From: an uncultured Lachnospiraceae bacterium | GTDB taxonomy: Bacteria > Bacillota > Clostridia > Lachnospirales > Lachnospiraceae | NCBI GenBank assembly: GCA_947625875.1 | Contig: CANQQG010000005.1 | Location: 1 to 61,345, forward strand | Reading direction: 5' to 3' | DNA: 61,345 bases | Shown: one piece after another, positions 17,697 to 27,800 of the stretch | Numbering within the stretch: the stretch's first letter is position 1 | How the letters are laid out: each line of letters opens with the position of its first letter | Made by a program: the position numbers and the translations under genes | The notes under the pieces: model-generated | Database searches by the model: none | Told to the model about the DNA's origin: nothing | What the model saw: only the letters and a program-made list of their open reading frames with translations

Positions 17697-19103
17697 TCAG
17701 GTTACAATATTCCGCATCCAGCTCCCGTTTTTTACTAAAATAAATCCGATCGCGCATTTGATCAGATCCCCCAGCTGCACCATGACATATACGGTGATCA
17801 CAGGCAGTGCGGTAAAGCGGCTCAGGACGAAAGCGATCGGTACGCTCACGCACCAGATAAATACGCTGTCGAACAGGAACGTGATAAGCGTCCGGCCGCC
17901 GGAGCGCAGCGTGAAATAGGAAGTGTGTAAAAATGCGTTCTGCGGCATGAAGAGGGCGGTAGCCATGATAAAATGGACGGCCAGCCTGCGCACCTCGTTT
18001 TCCGTATTGTACAGCATGGGAAAGACCGGCGCAAGGAGCAGCATGACCAGCGCGACGCCCGTACAGCTGAGTACGGAAAAGGCAATCAGCTTTGTGTCGG
18101 TGTCCCGGGCCTCTTTCATCTTTCCCGCGCCGAGGAGCTGCCCTACGATGATCGCTACGGCGTCGCCCAGCGCGATGAAAACGATGTTGAACACATTGTT
18201 GATCGTGTTGGAAATATTCTGCGCGGCGATCACATGCAGCCCGCGCACGGAGTAGCATTGCGCCAGCATAGCCATGCCCGCTGCCCACAGCGCTTCGTTT
18301 GTCAGGAGCGGCATGCCTTTTATAAGGATGTTCCGCGTGAGGGAAAGGGATACTTTCGGGCTGGCGTACAATCCTGCCACAAAAGGATTTCGTTCCTTAT
18401 GCGTATGGGTATGGATCAGGACGATGGCGGCCTCCGCATAGCGGGAGATTACGGTTGCGATGGCGGCTCCCTGGACGCCGAGCGCCGGCATATTGCATTT
18501 GCCGTAGATCAGGATATAGTTCAGGATCAGGTTGATAAAAACCGCCGTAATGCCGGCTTTCATCGGGAGCATGGTCTGCCCGCACTCGCGCAGTGTGCTG
18601 GAATAAGCCTGTACCAGCATGAAAGGCGGCAGCCCGGCAAGCATGATAAGCAGGTACTGCCTGCCGTAATGCAGGGTGGCCGCCGCGCTTTCGGCGGAGC
18701 CGTTTCCCTGCAGATACAGCCGGATCAGATCGGAGCCGAAGGCGGTGAAAATAAACGTGGCGAGGGCAGTGATGACTGTGACGGTCCACAGCTTGAAACG
18801 GACGGTCTGTCGGATGCCGTCATGATTCTGCTGCCCGAAAAACTGCGCCGTAAAGATGCCGGCGCCGGATACGCCGCCAAACAGGCACAGATTGTATACA
18901 AAGATCAGCTGGTTGACGATAGCGGCGCCGGACATCGGCTCTGTTCCCACGCGTCCGATCATGATATTGTCGAGCAGGCCGACAAAGTTGGTGATGCCGT
19001 TTTGTATCATGATCGGAATGGCAATGGAGAGTGTCATTTTATAAAAGGCTTTGCTGCCGGTAAATCTGTGTATGAATTTTGCGTATGTGTTTTTGGTTTC
19101 CAT
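17697..19103 (-). CDS. MATE-family efflux transporter
   Basis: Polytopic exporter of 468 residues with about 12 hydrophobic segments. It begins METKNTYAKFIHRFTGS and has the MATE-like IPIMIQNGITNFVGLLDNIMIGRVG and GIFTAQFFGQ segments. It should couple export of toxic cations or drugs to a proton or sodium gradient; the substrate is unknown. The start at 19103 was chosen over 19127 because a GGAAAGG-like site (plus 19115-19120) lies at suitable distance; the large upstream open frame has no ribosome site. It is divergent from the aldo/keto reductase gene. Confidence 0.88.
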   Translation of the reverse strand: METKNTYAKFIHRFTGSKAFYKMTLSIAIPIMIQNGITNFVGLLDNIMIGRVGTEPMSGAAIVNQLIFVYNLCLFGGVSGAGIFTAQFFGQQNHDGIRQTVRFKLWTVTVITALATFIFTAFGSDLIRLYLQGNGSAESAAATLHYGRQYLLIMLAGLPPFMLVQAYSSTLRECGQTMLPMKAGITAVFINLILNYILIYGKCNMPALGVQGAAIATVISRYAEAAIVLIHTHTHKERNPFVAGLYASPKVSLSLTRNILIKGMPLLTNEALWAAGMAMLAQCYSVRGLHVIAAQNISNTINNVFNIVFIALGDAVAIIVGQLLGAGKMKEARDTDTKLIAFSVLSCTGVALVMLLLAPVFPMLYNTENEVRRLAVHFIMATALFMPQNAFLHTSYFTLRSGGRTLITFLFDSVFIWCVSVPIAFVLSRFTALPVITVYVMVQLGDLIKCAIGFILVKNGSWMRNIVT

Positions 19104-19266
19104 AATCTTATCTGTTCCTTTCCGCATTGCCATTTTACATCTTTTGCGCGGGCGGCGCAATGCTTTTGTGAAAGAGGAGCGTATCCGGATAAATATGGGA
19201 TGGAAAAATATCCCTGATATGGTACAATGTGAATACAAAAACAGAAAAAATTGGGAGGGAAAGAAC

Positions 19267-20418
19267 ATGAAAAAAAGACTGCTTGGGAAAACAGGGTTGT
19301 CTGTGAGTGAGATCGGGTTTGGCGGGGAATGGCTGGAACGCCACCCGGAGGCGGAATCCATAGAGCTTATGCGGTACGCGGGGCAGCAGGGCATTAATAT
19401 CATCGACTGCTGGATGCCGGATCCAAAGTCGCGGGATATTATCGGCAAAGCCATGCTTGGGAACAGGGAAAAATGGTATGTGCAGGGGCATCTCGGCTCT
19501 ACGTGGCAGGGCGGGCAGTATGTGCGCACCAGGGATATGAAGTATGTAAAGCCTGCATTCGAGGATCTGCTCACAAGGCTGCGGACAGATTATATTGACA
19601 TCGGAATGATCCATTATGTCGATACGGAGGAGGACTGGAAAAATCTCCAGGGCTCCGCGTATATGGATTATGTGAAGGAGCTGAAAGAAAAAGGCGTGAT
19701 CCGCCATATCGGGATGAGTTCCCACAATCCAAAGATCGCAAAGCTGGCGGTGCAGTCGGGGCTGGTGGAGATGATCCTGTTTAGCGTTAATCCGGCATTT
19801 GACATGCTGCCCGCCGGAGAACCGCTGGACGACCTGCTCTCCGAGGGCTATCAGTATGCGAAAGGGTTATCCGGCATTGACGCCGACCGGGCGGAATTAT
19901 ACAGGCTGTGCGAAGAAAAAAATGTCGGGATCACGGTCATGAAAGGCTTTGCGGGAGGCAGGCTGTTTGATGAAAAGCGCTCGCCGTTCGGGGTAAGCCT
20001 GACGCCGGCGCAGTGCATCCATTATGCGCTTACGCGCCCCGGAGCTGTCTCGATCCTGTGCGGGTTTGACACGAAAGAGCAGGTTGCGCAGGCGGTGCAT
20101 TATGAGGAGGCGTCGGAAGCGGAGAGAGATTACGCGTCCGTACTTGCAAATGCGCCGTTCCATTCATACAGAGGGGAATGTGCTTATTGCGGCCATTGCA
20201 GGCCGTGCGCGGCCAGGCTGGACATTGCGATGATCAACAAATACTATGACCTTGCGGTGATGCAGCCGGATGTGCCTGCATCGGTGCGGTCGCATTATAT
20301 GCTGCTGGAGCATAAGGCTTCGGAATGTACCGCCTGCCGGGCGTGTGAGGCCAGATGCCCGTTTGGCGTTCCGGTGGCGGAGCGAATGAAGAAAACGGCG
20401 GAACTGTTTGGCTGTTAA
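19267..20418 (+). CDS. Aldo/keto reductase with C-terminal 4Fe-4S domain
   Basis: Oxidoreductase of 383 residues. Residues 1-270 form the aldo/keto reductase barrel: MKKRLLGKTGLSVSEIGFGG at the start, HIGMSSHNPKIA and GITVMKGFAGGRLFD. The C-terminal 100 residues carry two cysteine clusters: CAYCGHCRPCAA and CTACRACEARCPFGV, the latter a ferredoxin-type site. Such proteins are common in anaerobic Clostridia and may exchange electrons with ferredoxin, but the substrate is unknown. A GGGAGGGAA site precedes the ATG. A candidate TACAAT -10 lies at 19223-19228. A strong terminator follows. Confidence 0.88.
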   Translation: MKKRLLGKTGLSVSEIGFGGEWLERHPEAESIELMRYAGQQGINIIDCWMPDPKSRDIIGKAMLGNREKWYVQGHLGSTWQGGQYVRTRDMKYVKPAFEDLLTRLRTDYIDIGMIHYVDTEEDWKNLQGSAYMDYVKELKEKGVIRHIGMSSHNPKIAKLAVQSGLVEMILFSVNPAFDMLPAGEPLDDLLSEGYQYAKGLSGIDADRAELYRLCEEKNVGITVMKGFAGGRLFDEKRSPFGVSLTPAQCIHYALTRPGAVSILCGFDTKEQVAQAVHYEEASEAERDYASVLANAPFHSYRGECAYCGHCRPCAARLDIAMINKYYDLAVMQPDVPASVRSHYMLLEHKASECTACRACEARCPFGVPVAERMKKTAELFGC

Positions 20419-20448
20419 GGACAGGGCGCACAGAAAAAAATAAATTTT

Positions 20449-20484
20449 CAGGGAGATAAATGGTTTATCTCTCTGTTTTTTTTT
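20449..20484 (+). terminator. Rho-independent terminator of the aldo/keto reductase gene
   Basis: CAGGGAGATAAA (20449-20460), loop TGG, perfectly complementary 12-base arm (20464-20475), then nine T residues. Confidence 0.95.
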
Positions 20485-20495
20485 GTGAAAAAGGG

Positions 20496-20539
20496 TTGAC
20501 AGATATGCAGCGTGGCGCTATTGTTAGTTACACAAGTAA
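20496..20539 (+). promoter_or_regulatory. Promoter and likely operator of the first GntR-ABC module
   Basis: TTGACA at 20496-20501, 17-base spacer, TATTGT at 20519-20524. Immediately downstream is TTAC-ACAA-GTAA (20528-20539), a perfect inverted repeat, then the tandem repeat TGAACCAC/TGAACCAG. The palindrome at the start of the transcript fits self-repression by the GntR protein. Confidence 0.65.
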
Positions 20540-20601
20540 TGAACCACTGAACCAGTAAAGCGAAACGCATGGAGAATGGAACATAAAGTGAGGTGAGCTT
20601 T

Positions 20602-20964
20602 TTGAATGAAATCTTAAATCAGGAAAAGTCCATTTACCTGCAGATCGGGGAAATGCTTGAAAATGATATTCTGCGGGATATCCTGCGGGAAGAGGAAAAG
20701 GCGCCGAGCATGAATGAGCTGGCGAAATTTTTCAAGATCAATCCCGCAACGGCTGCAAAGGGGATCAACCTTCTGGTCGATGAAGGCATTTTGTATAAGA
20801 AAAGGGGGATCGGCATGTTTGTGTCAGAAGGGGCAAAGGAAATGATCAAAAAGAAGCGCAGAGATGTGTTTTATGAAAATTTTATCAAGGCGATGCTGAC
20901 CGAGGCGGCGAGCCTTTCGATCAGCAAAGAGGAACTGATACGGATGATTGAGGAGAGCGCGTAG
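20602..20964 (+). CDS. GntR-family regulator (YtrA type)
   Basis: Short winged-helix regulator of 120 residues. The N-terminal half is a GntR DNA-binding domain: IYLQIGEMLENDIL, APSMNELAKFFKINPATAAKGINLLVDEGILYKKRGIGMFV. There is only a small C-terminal helix region, as in the YtrA subfamily that controls adjacent ABC transporters. A TTG start at 20602 is preferred because GAGGTGA lies five bases upstream; the in-frame GTG at 20593 has no ribosome site. It is followed by an ABC ATPase and two membrane proteins. Confidence 0.87.
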   Translation: MNEILNQEKSIYLQIGEMLENDILRDILREEEKAPSMNELAKFFKINPATAAKGINLLVDEGILYKKRGIGMFVSEGAKEMIKKKRRDVFYENFIKAMLTEAASLSISKEELIRMIEESA

Positions 20965-21003
20965 GGCCGGCGGATGCGGACAGGGCGCAAAAAGGAGGAG
21001 AAT

Positions 21004-21873
21004 ATGAGTCTGGTTTGTGAAAATCTCAGCAAAGTATATGGAAAGACAGAGGTTTTGAAAAAGGTAAACCTTGAGATCGAGCAGGGAAAGATTTATGGCC
21101 TGATCGGGCGAAACGGCGCGGGGAAGACGACGCTGTTGTCGGTCCTGACGGCGCAGAATCCGGCGTCGGGCGGGACGGTAAGCTATCATGGAATGCCGGT
21201 ATGGGAAAATGAAAAAGCGCTGGAGCATCTTTGTTTTTCGCGGGAATTAAGTCCGGTCATCATGACCGGGCAAAATACCATGAAGATCAAAGAGTATCTG
21301 CGCACGGCTTCGATTTTATATCCGCACTGGGATAAGCAGATGGCGCAGGAGCTGACGGAACTGTTCCATCTGGATGTGAAGAAACGGATCTCCAGGGCTT
21401 CCAAGGGCATGATGAGCATGGCGACGATCATTGTCGCGCTGGCGAGCAAGGCGGACATCACGATGCTGGATGAGCCGGTCGCCGGGCTGGACGTTGTGGC
21501 AAGGGAACAGTTTTACCGTATTTTGATTGATGAATATACAAAGAGCGGGCGGACGTTTGTAGTTTCTACGCATATCATCGAAGAGGCTGCAGATGTGTTT
21601 GAAGAGGTCATCATGCTGAAGGATGGCAGCGTTTTGTGCAAAGAGAATACGCAGGGGCTTTTGGAGCGCAGCCTGCATGTGAGCGGCAATGAGCGGGATG
21701 TTGACGAGGCGGTGGCCGGGCTGGATGTGTACCATGTGGAAAAAATGGGGCGCAGCAAGGGCGTGACGGTTGTACTAAAGGAAGGGCAGACGCTGGCAGA
21801 AGACAGCCGCCTGACGGTGCAGCCGGTCAGCCTGCAGAATCTGTTTGTCGCGATGTGCGGGGAGGAGGCGTGA
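21004..21873 (+). CDS. ABC transporter ATPase (GntR module 1)
   Basis: Nucleotide-binding subunit of 289 residues. Walker A is GRNGAGKTTLL, Walker B is TMLDEPVAGLD, and the switch region is VVSTHIIEEAADVFE. The signature is degenerate (ISRASKGMMSMATI rather than LSGGQ), a variation often seen in this ABC-2 type subfamily. The start at 21004 follows an AAAGGAGGAG site. It should work with the two membrane proteins downstream, possibly in peptide or antibiotic export or envelope-stress response; the substrate is unknown. Confidence 0.88.
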   Translation: MSLVCENLSKVYGKTEVLKKVNLEIEQGKIYGLIGRNGAGKTTLLSVLTAQNPASGGTVSYHGMPVWENEKALEHLCFSRELSPVIMTGQNTMKIKEYLRTASILYPHWDKQMAQELTELFHLDVKKRISRASKGMMSMATIIVALASKADITMLDEPVAGLDVVAREQFYRILIDEYTKSGRTFVVSTHIIEEAADVFEEVIMLKDGSVLCKENTQGLLERSLHVSGNERDVDEAVAGLDVYHVEKMGRSKGVTVVLKEGQTLAEDSRLTVQPVSLQNLFVAMCGEEA

Positions 21874-21876
21874 GCG

Positions 21877-22524
21877 ATGGAAAAAGGGATTTGCCGTGTG
21901 CTTGTTTATAATCTGCGCCAGGCGGAGCTGTATTTTGGAGGCTGTATGCTGGGTACGGTGTGTTGTGTGGGCTGGTTTGGCCTGCTCAATCAGGAAGGTG
22001 TGGGCGATATGCTCTCAATGGTCGGCGGGATGCAGATGTTCATAACGGCGCTTGATTTGTATATTAACGGCCTGACGGGCTGGCAGAATCTATATGGCAT
22101 GCTCATTTCCTTCAGCTGCAAGCGGAGCCATGTTCTCTGCGGGAATATGGTGCGGGATCTGCTCATAAGCGCGCAGTCCTGCATCGTTTATGTGGTTTAT
22201 GAAAAGCTGTTTGGGAACAGTGTCATGCTTTCGCTCATGGCCGCGGTCCTGCTGTTTTCATCAGGGCTGGGCCAGCTTGCGGGTATGGCGGCGATGCGGT
22301 GGGGGAAGGCGGTTTATTATGTCTGTACGTTCCTTATGATACTGCCGGCGTCGATAACCATTAATCTGTATTGGAGTATGAATGGCTGGAATCTTTGGGG
22401 TGATATCTGCCAGGCGGCCGGCGTGGATATCGGAAAGCTGTCTTTGATCATCGCATTCGTCTTTTTCCTTGCGGCGTATGCCGTATGCTGCCGCAGCCTG
22501 AAAAAACGTTATGCGGTGCGGTGA
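21877..22524 (+). CDS. Membrane subunit of ABC transporter (GntR module 1)
   Basis: 215-residue hydrophobic protein with about five to six predicted membrane segments, for example near 20-45 and 120-205. It starts three bases after the ATPase stop, so it is translated from the same message. No specific family motif is recognised. Context makes it one permease half of an ABC-2-type exporter. Confidence 0.7.
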   Translation: MEKGICRVLVYNLRQAELYFGGCMLGTVCCVGWFGLLNQEGVGDMLSMVGGMQMFITALDLYINGLTGWQNLYGMLISFSCKRSHVLCGNMVRDLLISAQSCIVYVVYEKLFGNSVMLSLMAAVLLFSSGLGQLAGMAAMRWGKAVYYVCTFLMILPASITINLYWSMNGWNLWGDICQAAGVDIGKLSLIIAFVFFLAAYAVCCRSLKKRYAVR

Positions 22525-22572
22525 GTCCGGGTGGATATGATAACGGAAGTGTCAGAATGGAGGGATTTTTTG

Positions 22573-23253
22573 ATGGATGCAATAAAAAAACAATGCAGCG
22601 TCTGCTGGGATATGTGGCTGCTTGTCATCGGGATGCTTTTTGCTGCTTTTCTGTTTGGTTTTGGGCTCAACCTGTTTGTCGCGCGTGTGTTGTCTGAGGG
22701 CGCGATCTGCGGGCTGGGAACCGCGCTGTCGCTTGTTGTTTTTATCGTGTTTCAACTGCTTTCCGGAGGCAACAGCGTTGCGCAGACCTTTAACCTTATG
22801 GCGGGCATGTGCATGACAAGGCGCGGCTTCCTGCTGTCGGGCGCAGTGGTGAATGCGGCGTTTAACCTGCTCGGGGGAATCGTCATTAAGCTTTTATACG
22901 GCCCCGAGCGGTATCTGGTAGCTGCGCTGCGGCTGCCGGTGGAAGATACGGTGGATTTTTCAGGCGTGCTGCAGATCAGGTATCTTATCGCCGCGGCTGT
23001 CCTGCTGGCGGCGTTCCAGATGTTTTTTGGCGCGCTGGTGCAAAAGTATGAGCAGACGGCGTTTTGGATTTTGTGGGCTCTGTGCGTGGGCGGCGGCATG
23101 GCGTGTTCAAGAGCCGGGGAGATGTTCCATGCCGGGGGAGACGTAAAGCTGCCCGTATGGTCCGGCGACTTGTTTTTGCCGCTGGCCTTCGCTGTCGCGG
23201 CGGCCTGCTTTGCCGGGGCGTGGGCGGTATTAAAAAAGGCGCAGGTGAACTGA
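22573..23253 (+). CDS. Second membrane subunit of ABC transporter (GntR module 1)
   Basis: 226-residue polytopic membrane protein (about six segments). The start at 22573 (MDAIKKQ) is preferred because GGAGGG lies seven bases upstream; an in-frame GTG at 22531 has no good site. It closes the regulator-ATPase-permease-permease module. Its sequence is not recognised beyond hydrophobicity and context. Confidence 0.7.
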   Translation: MDAIKKQCSVCWDMWLLVIGMLFAAFLFGFGLNLFVARVLSEGAICGLGTALSLVVFIVFQLLSGGNSVAQTFNLMAGMCMTRRGFLLSGAVVNAAFNLLGGIVIKLLYGPERYLVAALRLPVEDTVDFSGVLQIRYLIAAAVLLAAFQMFFGALVQKYEQTAFWILWALCVGGGMACSRAGEMFHAGGDVKLPVWSGDLFLPLAFAVAAACFAGAWAVLKKAQVN

Positions 23254-23330
23254 CAGCCGGTAAAAAATCAAAAAAATAACTTGTAGGATACACCCCTTAT
23301 AGAGTACAATATCTTTTGTATAAGCGATAG

Positions 23331-23366
23331 GAAGGAGAAAGGTGGGCGTCCACCTGTAAAAAGATG
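23331..23366 (+). promoter_or_regulatory. Ribosome site separated from the start codon by a small hairpin
   Basis: GAAGGAGA (23331-23338) is the only good ribosome site before the ATG at 23364, but 25 bases separate them. Between them GGTGG-GCGT-CCACC (about 23341-23354) can fold and shorten the effective distance to around a dozen bases. Confidence 0.5.
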
Positions 23367-24776
23367 AAAAAAGAAAAAAGCAGAAATTCTTTTTCCGGCT
23401 CGATCGGCTTTGTGCTGGCGGCGGCCGGGAGCGCGGTAGGACTTGGTAATATCTGGAGGTTTCCGTATCTGGCGGCAAAAGACGGCGGGGGATTGTATCT
23501 GGTATTGTATCTGATTCTGGCGCTGACGTTTGGCTTTACGCTTTTGACGACGGAGGTTGCGATCGGAAGGAAAACAAAGCAGAGCCCGCTTACGGCGTAC
23601 AGTAAAATAAAGCCGGGCGTTATCTGGGATATCCTCGGCATTTTGGCGTGTCTTGTGCCGGTCATCATCATGCCGTATTACTGCGTGATCGGCGGCTGGG
23701 TTGTGAAATATTTTCTGGCGTTTTTGACAGGGGACGGCGTAAAAGCCGCGCAGGACGGGTATTTTACGGATTTTATCAGTGCGGACGTGCAGCCGATTCT
23801 GTTGATGACGCTGTTTTTGCTGGTCGCGGCGTTTGTCGTTTTCCGCGGCGTAAATAAGGGCATTGAGGCGATGTCAAAGGTCATTATGCCGCTGCTGTTT
23901 TTACTTGTGATCGGCATTGCGGTCTTCTCGCTGACGATCCGCCATATCGATGCGGACGGCGTGGCGCGGACCGGCATGGAAGGGTTTTGGATTTACATAA
24001 TTCCGGATCTCAAAGGGCTGACGGTAAAGCGGTTTTTCTCCGTGCTTTTAGACGCGATGGGGCAGCTGTTTTTCAGCCTGAGCGTCGCGATGGGCATTAT
24101 GGTGGCGTACGGCTCTTATGTAAAGGATGACGCGAACCTTGGGAAATCGATCAACCAGATTGAATTATTCGATACGCTGGTCGCTTTTCTTGCGGGCGTC
24201 ATGATTATCCCGGCGGTGTATACGTTTATGGGAAGGGAAGGCATGGAGGCGTCCGGGCCGAGCCTGATGTTCGTTTCCCTGCCGAAAGTATTTGCGGCGA
24301 TGGGCAGGGTCGGGAACCTGATCGGATGCCTGTTCTTTGCCATGGTGCTGTTTGCGGCTGTCACGAGCGCGGTATCCATTATGGAGGCGATCGTGTCAAG
24401 CTTTATGGATAAATTCCATATTTCGCGCGTGAAGGCGTCTGTGATCGAGACGGTGATCGCGCTGCTCGGCGGCCTTGCCGTCTGCTTTGGCTATAATAAA
24501 TGGTATTTTGACATTGTGCTGCCAAACGGCGCACACGCGCAGATTCTGGATATTATGGATTATATCAGCAACAACTGCTTCATGCCGCTTGTGGCGATCG
24601 GCTCTTGTATCCTGATCGGATGGGTGGCCGGGCCGGATACGGTTATTCAGGAAGTGGAAAAGACCGGCATAAAAATGGGCAGGAAGCGGCTGTATCTTGT
24701 GATGATCCGGTTTATCGCACCGGCGTTGCTGCTGATCCTGCTTCTGAAATCGCTTGGTATCCTGACGGTCATTTAA
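23364..24776 (+). CDS. Neurotransmitter:sodium symporter (NSS) family transporter
   Basis: Sodium-coupled solute importer of 470 residues with 11-12 membrane segments. The first segment contains the NSS signature GSAVGLGNIWRFPYLA, where unwound helix 1 binds sodium and substrate; helix 6 shows FFSLSVAMGIMVAYGSY, again typical. Bacterial members import amino acids (for example tryptophan, leucine, tyrosine), but the specific substrate is not readable. The gene stands alone between the ABC module and purL. The spacing of its ribosome site is odd (see 23331). Confidence 0.9.
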   Translation: MKKEKSRNSFSGSIGFVLAAAGSAVGLGNIWRFPYLAAKDGGGLYLVLYLILALTFGFTLLTTEVAIGRKTKQSPLTAYSKIKPGVIWDILGILACLVPVIIMPYYCVIGGWVVKYFLAFLTGDGVKAAQDGYFTDFISADVQPILLMTLFLLVAAFVVFRGVNKGIEAMSKVIMPLLFLLVIGIAVFSLTIRHIDADGVARTGMEGFWIYIIPDLKGLTVKRFFSVLLDAMGQLFFSLSVAMGIMVAYGSYVKDDANLGKSINQIELFDTLVAFLAGVMIIPAVYTFMGREGMEASGPSLMFVSLPKVFAAMGRVGNLIGCLFFAMVLFAAVTSAVSIMEAIVSSFMDKFHISRVKASVIETVIALLGGLAVCFGYNKWYFDIVLPNGAHAQILDIMDYISNNCFMPLVAIGSCILIGWVAGPDTVIQEVEKTGIKMGRKRLYLVMIRFIAPALLLILLLKSLGILTVI

Positions 24777-24833
24777 GGCGCGGCTTTGCGGGCAAATAAC
24801 CGTTGTAAACTTAAACACAGGGAGGAAAACAGC

Positions 24834-27800
24834 ATGGGAAATGTAAGGCGTGTATATGCAGAAAAAAAACCGGATTTTGCGGTGGCGGCAAAAGCATTGA
24901 GCCACGAGATCCGGCATTATCTTGGGATCGCGGGCGTGACGGGCGTGCGCGAACTGATCCGCTATGATGTGGAAAATATATCGGACGAGGTGTTTGAAAA
25001 GGCGAAGATTACGGTGTTTTCAGAGCCGCCGGTGGATGATCTGTATGAGGAGACGTTTGACGCGGGCGACGGGAAGGCATTCTCGGTCGAGTTCCTGCCG
25101 GGGCAGTTTGACCAGCGCGCGGATTCGGCGGAACAGTGTGTGCGCCTGTTAAACGATGCGGAGACTCCGGCCATCCGCACGGCGGTTACGTATGTTATTT
25201 ATGGCGACGTCAGCGATGCGGAGATGGAAATGATCAAAAAGCACTGCATCAATCCGGTGGATTCGCGGGAAACCGGTTCAGAAAAGCCGCAGACGCTCAT
25301 GCAGCAGTTTGATGAGCCTGCGGATGTGGCGGTTTTTGACGGGTTTACGGATATGGAGGAGCCTGCGCTGGCAGAGCTGTATGATTCGCTGAACCTGGCG
25401 ATGACGTTTCAGGATTTTCTGCATATCCGGAATTATTTTCAATCTGAAGAGAAGCGCAATCCGACGATGACGGAGATACGCGTGCTGGATACGTACTGGT
25501 CCGACCACTGCCGCCATACGACCTTTTCCACAGAGCTGACGGACGTGACGTTTGGCGAGGGGTATTATAAAAAACCTCTGGAAGAAACGTATCAGGATTA
25601 TCTTGCAACGTTTCAGAATCTGTATGAAGGCCGCAGCGATAAATTTGTCTGCCTGATGGATCTGGCGCTGATGGCGATGAAACGCCTGAAAAAAGAAGGG
25701 AAGCTGCAGGATCAGGAAGCGTCCGATGAGATCAACGCCTGCTCGATCGTGGTTCCGGTCGAAATCGATGGGAAGACGGAAGAATGGCTGGTGAATTTTA
25801 AAAATGAGACGCACAACCACCCGACGGAGATCGAGCCGTTCGGCGGCGCGGCGACCTGTCTTGGCGGCGCGATCCGCGACCCGTTATCCGGCAGGACGTA
25901 TGTATATCAGGCGATGCGCGTGACGGGCGCGGCGGATCCGACGCGTCCGGTCAGCGAGACGTTAGAGGGCAAGCTGCCGCAGAAAAACTTAACGCGTACG
26001 GCGGCAAGGGGGTATTCTTCTTATGGAAACCAGATCGGGCTTGCGACCGGCTATGTCAAAGAGATCTACCATCCGGATTATGTGGCGAAACGTATGGAGA
26101 TCGGCGCGGTCATGGGCGCGGCCCCGCGCTCGGCGGTGCGGCGGCTGACGTCCGATCCGGGCGACCGGATTGTGCTGCTCGGCGGCCGCACCGGGCGTGA
26201 CGGATGCGGCGGCGCGACCGGCTCGTCAAAGGCGCATACGACAAAATCCATCGATACCTGCGGCGCGGAAGTGCAGAAGGGAAACGCGCCGACGGAGCGG
26301 AAACTGCAGCGGCTGTTCCGCCGTCCGGAAGTGTCCCATATCATAAAAAAATGCAACGATTTTGGCGCGGGCGGCGTTTCGGTGGCGATCGGGGAGCTGG
26401 CGGACGGCCTGCGCGTGGAGCTGGATAAGGTTCCGAAGAAATATGCGGGGCTTGACGGTACGGAGATCGCGATCTCGGAATCGCAGGAGCGTATGGCCTG
26501 CGTCATTGCGCCGCAGGATGTGGAGCGGTTTCTGGCATATGCAAAAGAAGAAAACCTTGAGGCGGTCGTAGTCGCCGTTGTTACGGAAGAGCCGCGCCTC
26601 GTGCTCGTCTGGAGAGGGAAGGAGATCGTAAATATTTCCCGTGCGTTTCTGGATACAAACGGCGCGCATCAGGAGACAAAGGTCGCAGTGGATATCCCGT
26701 CAAAGGAAGATAATTTCTTTGCAAAAACGGAGCTTGCGCAGACGGCGGCTGATCTGGAAAAGGGCGATGTGCGCGCCGCATGGCTGCATACGCTTTCGGA
26801 TTTGAATGTCTGCTCGCAGAAGGGGCTTGTGGAGATGTTTGACGGCTCGATCGGCGCGGGAAGCGTCTTTATGCCGTATGGCGGCCGTTACCAGCTGACG
26901 GAAACGCAGTCGATGGTGGCAAAGCTGCCGGTTTTGGAGGGAAAGACGGATACCGTAACAATGATGGCGTACGGTTTTGACCCGTATCTGTCAAGCTGGT
27001 CGCCGTATCACGGCGCGGTATATGCAGTGTTGGAATCGCTCTCAAGGATCGTGGCTTCCGGCGGCGATTATAAAAAAGTCCGCTTTACCTTCCAGGAATA
27101 TTTCCGCAGGATGAGCGAAGATCCGTCGCGCTGGAGCCAGCCGTTTGCGGCGCTGCTCGGCGCATATGCGGCGCAGATCGGATTCGGCCTGCCGTCCATT
27201 GGCGGGAAGGATTCCATGTCAGGCTCGTTTAATGATATTGACGTGCCGCCGACGCTCGTTTCCTTTGCCGTCGATGTGGCAAAGCAGCAGGATATCATCA
27301 CGCCGGAGTTAAAGGCGGCGGGGAATAAGCTCGTTGTATTCGGCATAGAGACCGACGCTTACGACCTGCCGGTCTACCGTCAGGCAATGGCGTTGTATGA
27401 CGCTGTCCACCGCCTGATACAGAAAAAAGCGATTGTGTCCGCGTATGCGCTGGACGGGAAAGGCGTCGCGGCCGCAGTCAGCAAAATGGCGTTTGGAAAT
27501 AAGCTGGGCGTCGCGCTGGATGAGACGATTCCGGCGGAAAAACTGTTTGCGCCGGGCTTTGGAAGCATCGTCGCGGAAGTTCCGGCGGATATGCTGCCGG
27601 CTGTTGCGGAAGAAATGCGGGCGTTTACAGGGAAACCTGTTTATGCGGTGATCGGCAACGTGGAAAAGGACGCCGCATTTACGTACGGAGAGGTTTCGAT
27701 CTCTATGGCGGATGCGCTCAGCGCGTGGACGGGCACATTGGAGCGCGTGTTCCCGACCATTGCCGTCCCGGGCGGGGAAGAAGTGAAAACGGATGTCTAT

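Noticed and set aside
17973-19217. 414-codon plus-strand open frame opposite the MATE gene
   Set aside because: Shadow frame with unnatural composition; the minus-strand exporter is well supported.
20593-20601. GTG start for the first GntR gene
   Set aside because: The GAGGTGA site overlaps this codon and is correctly spaced only for the TTG at 20602.
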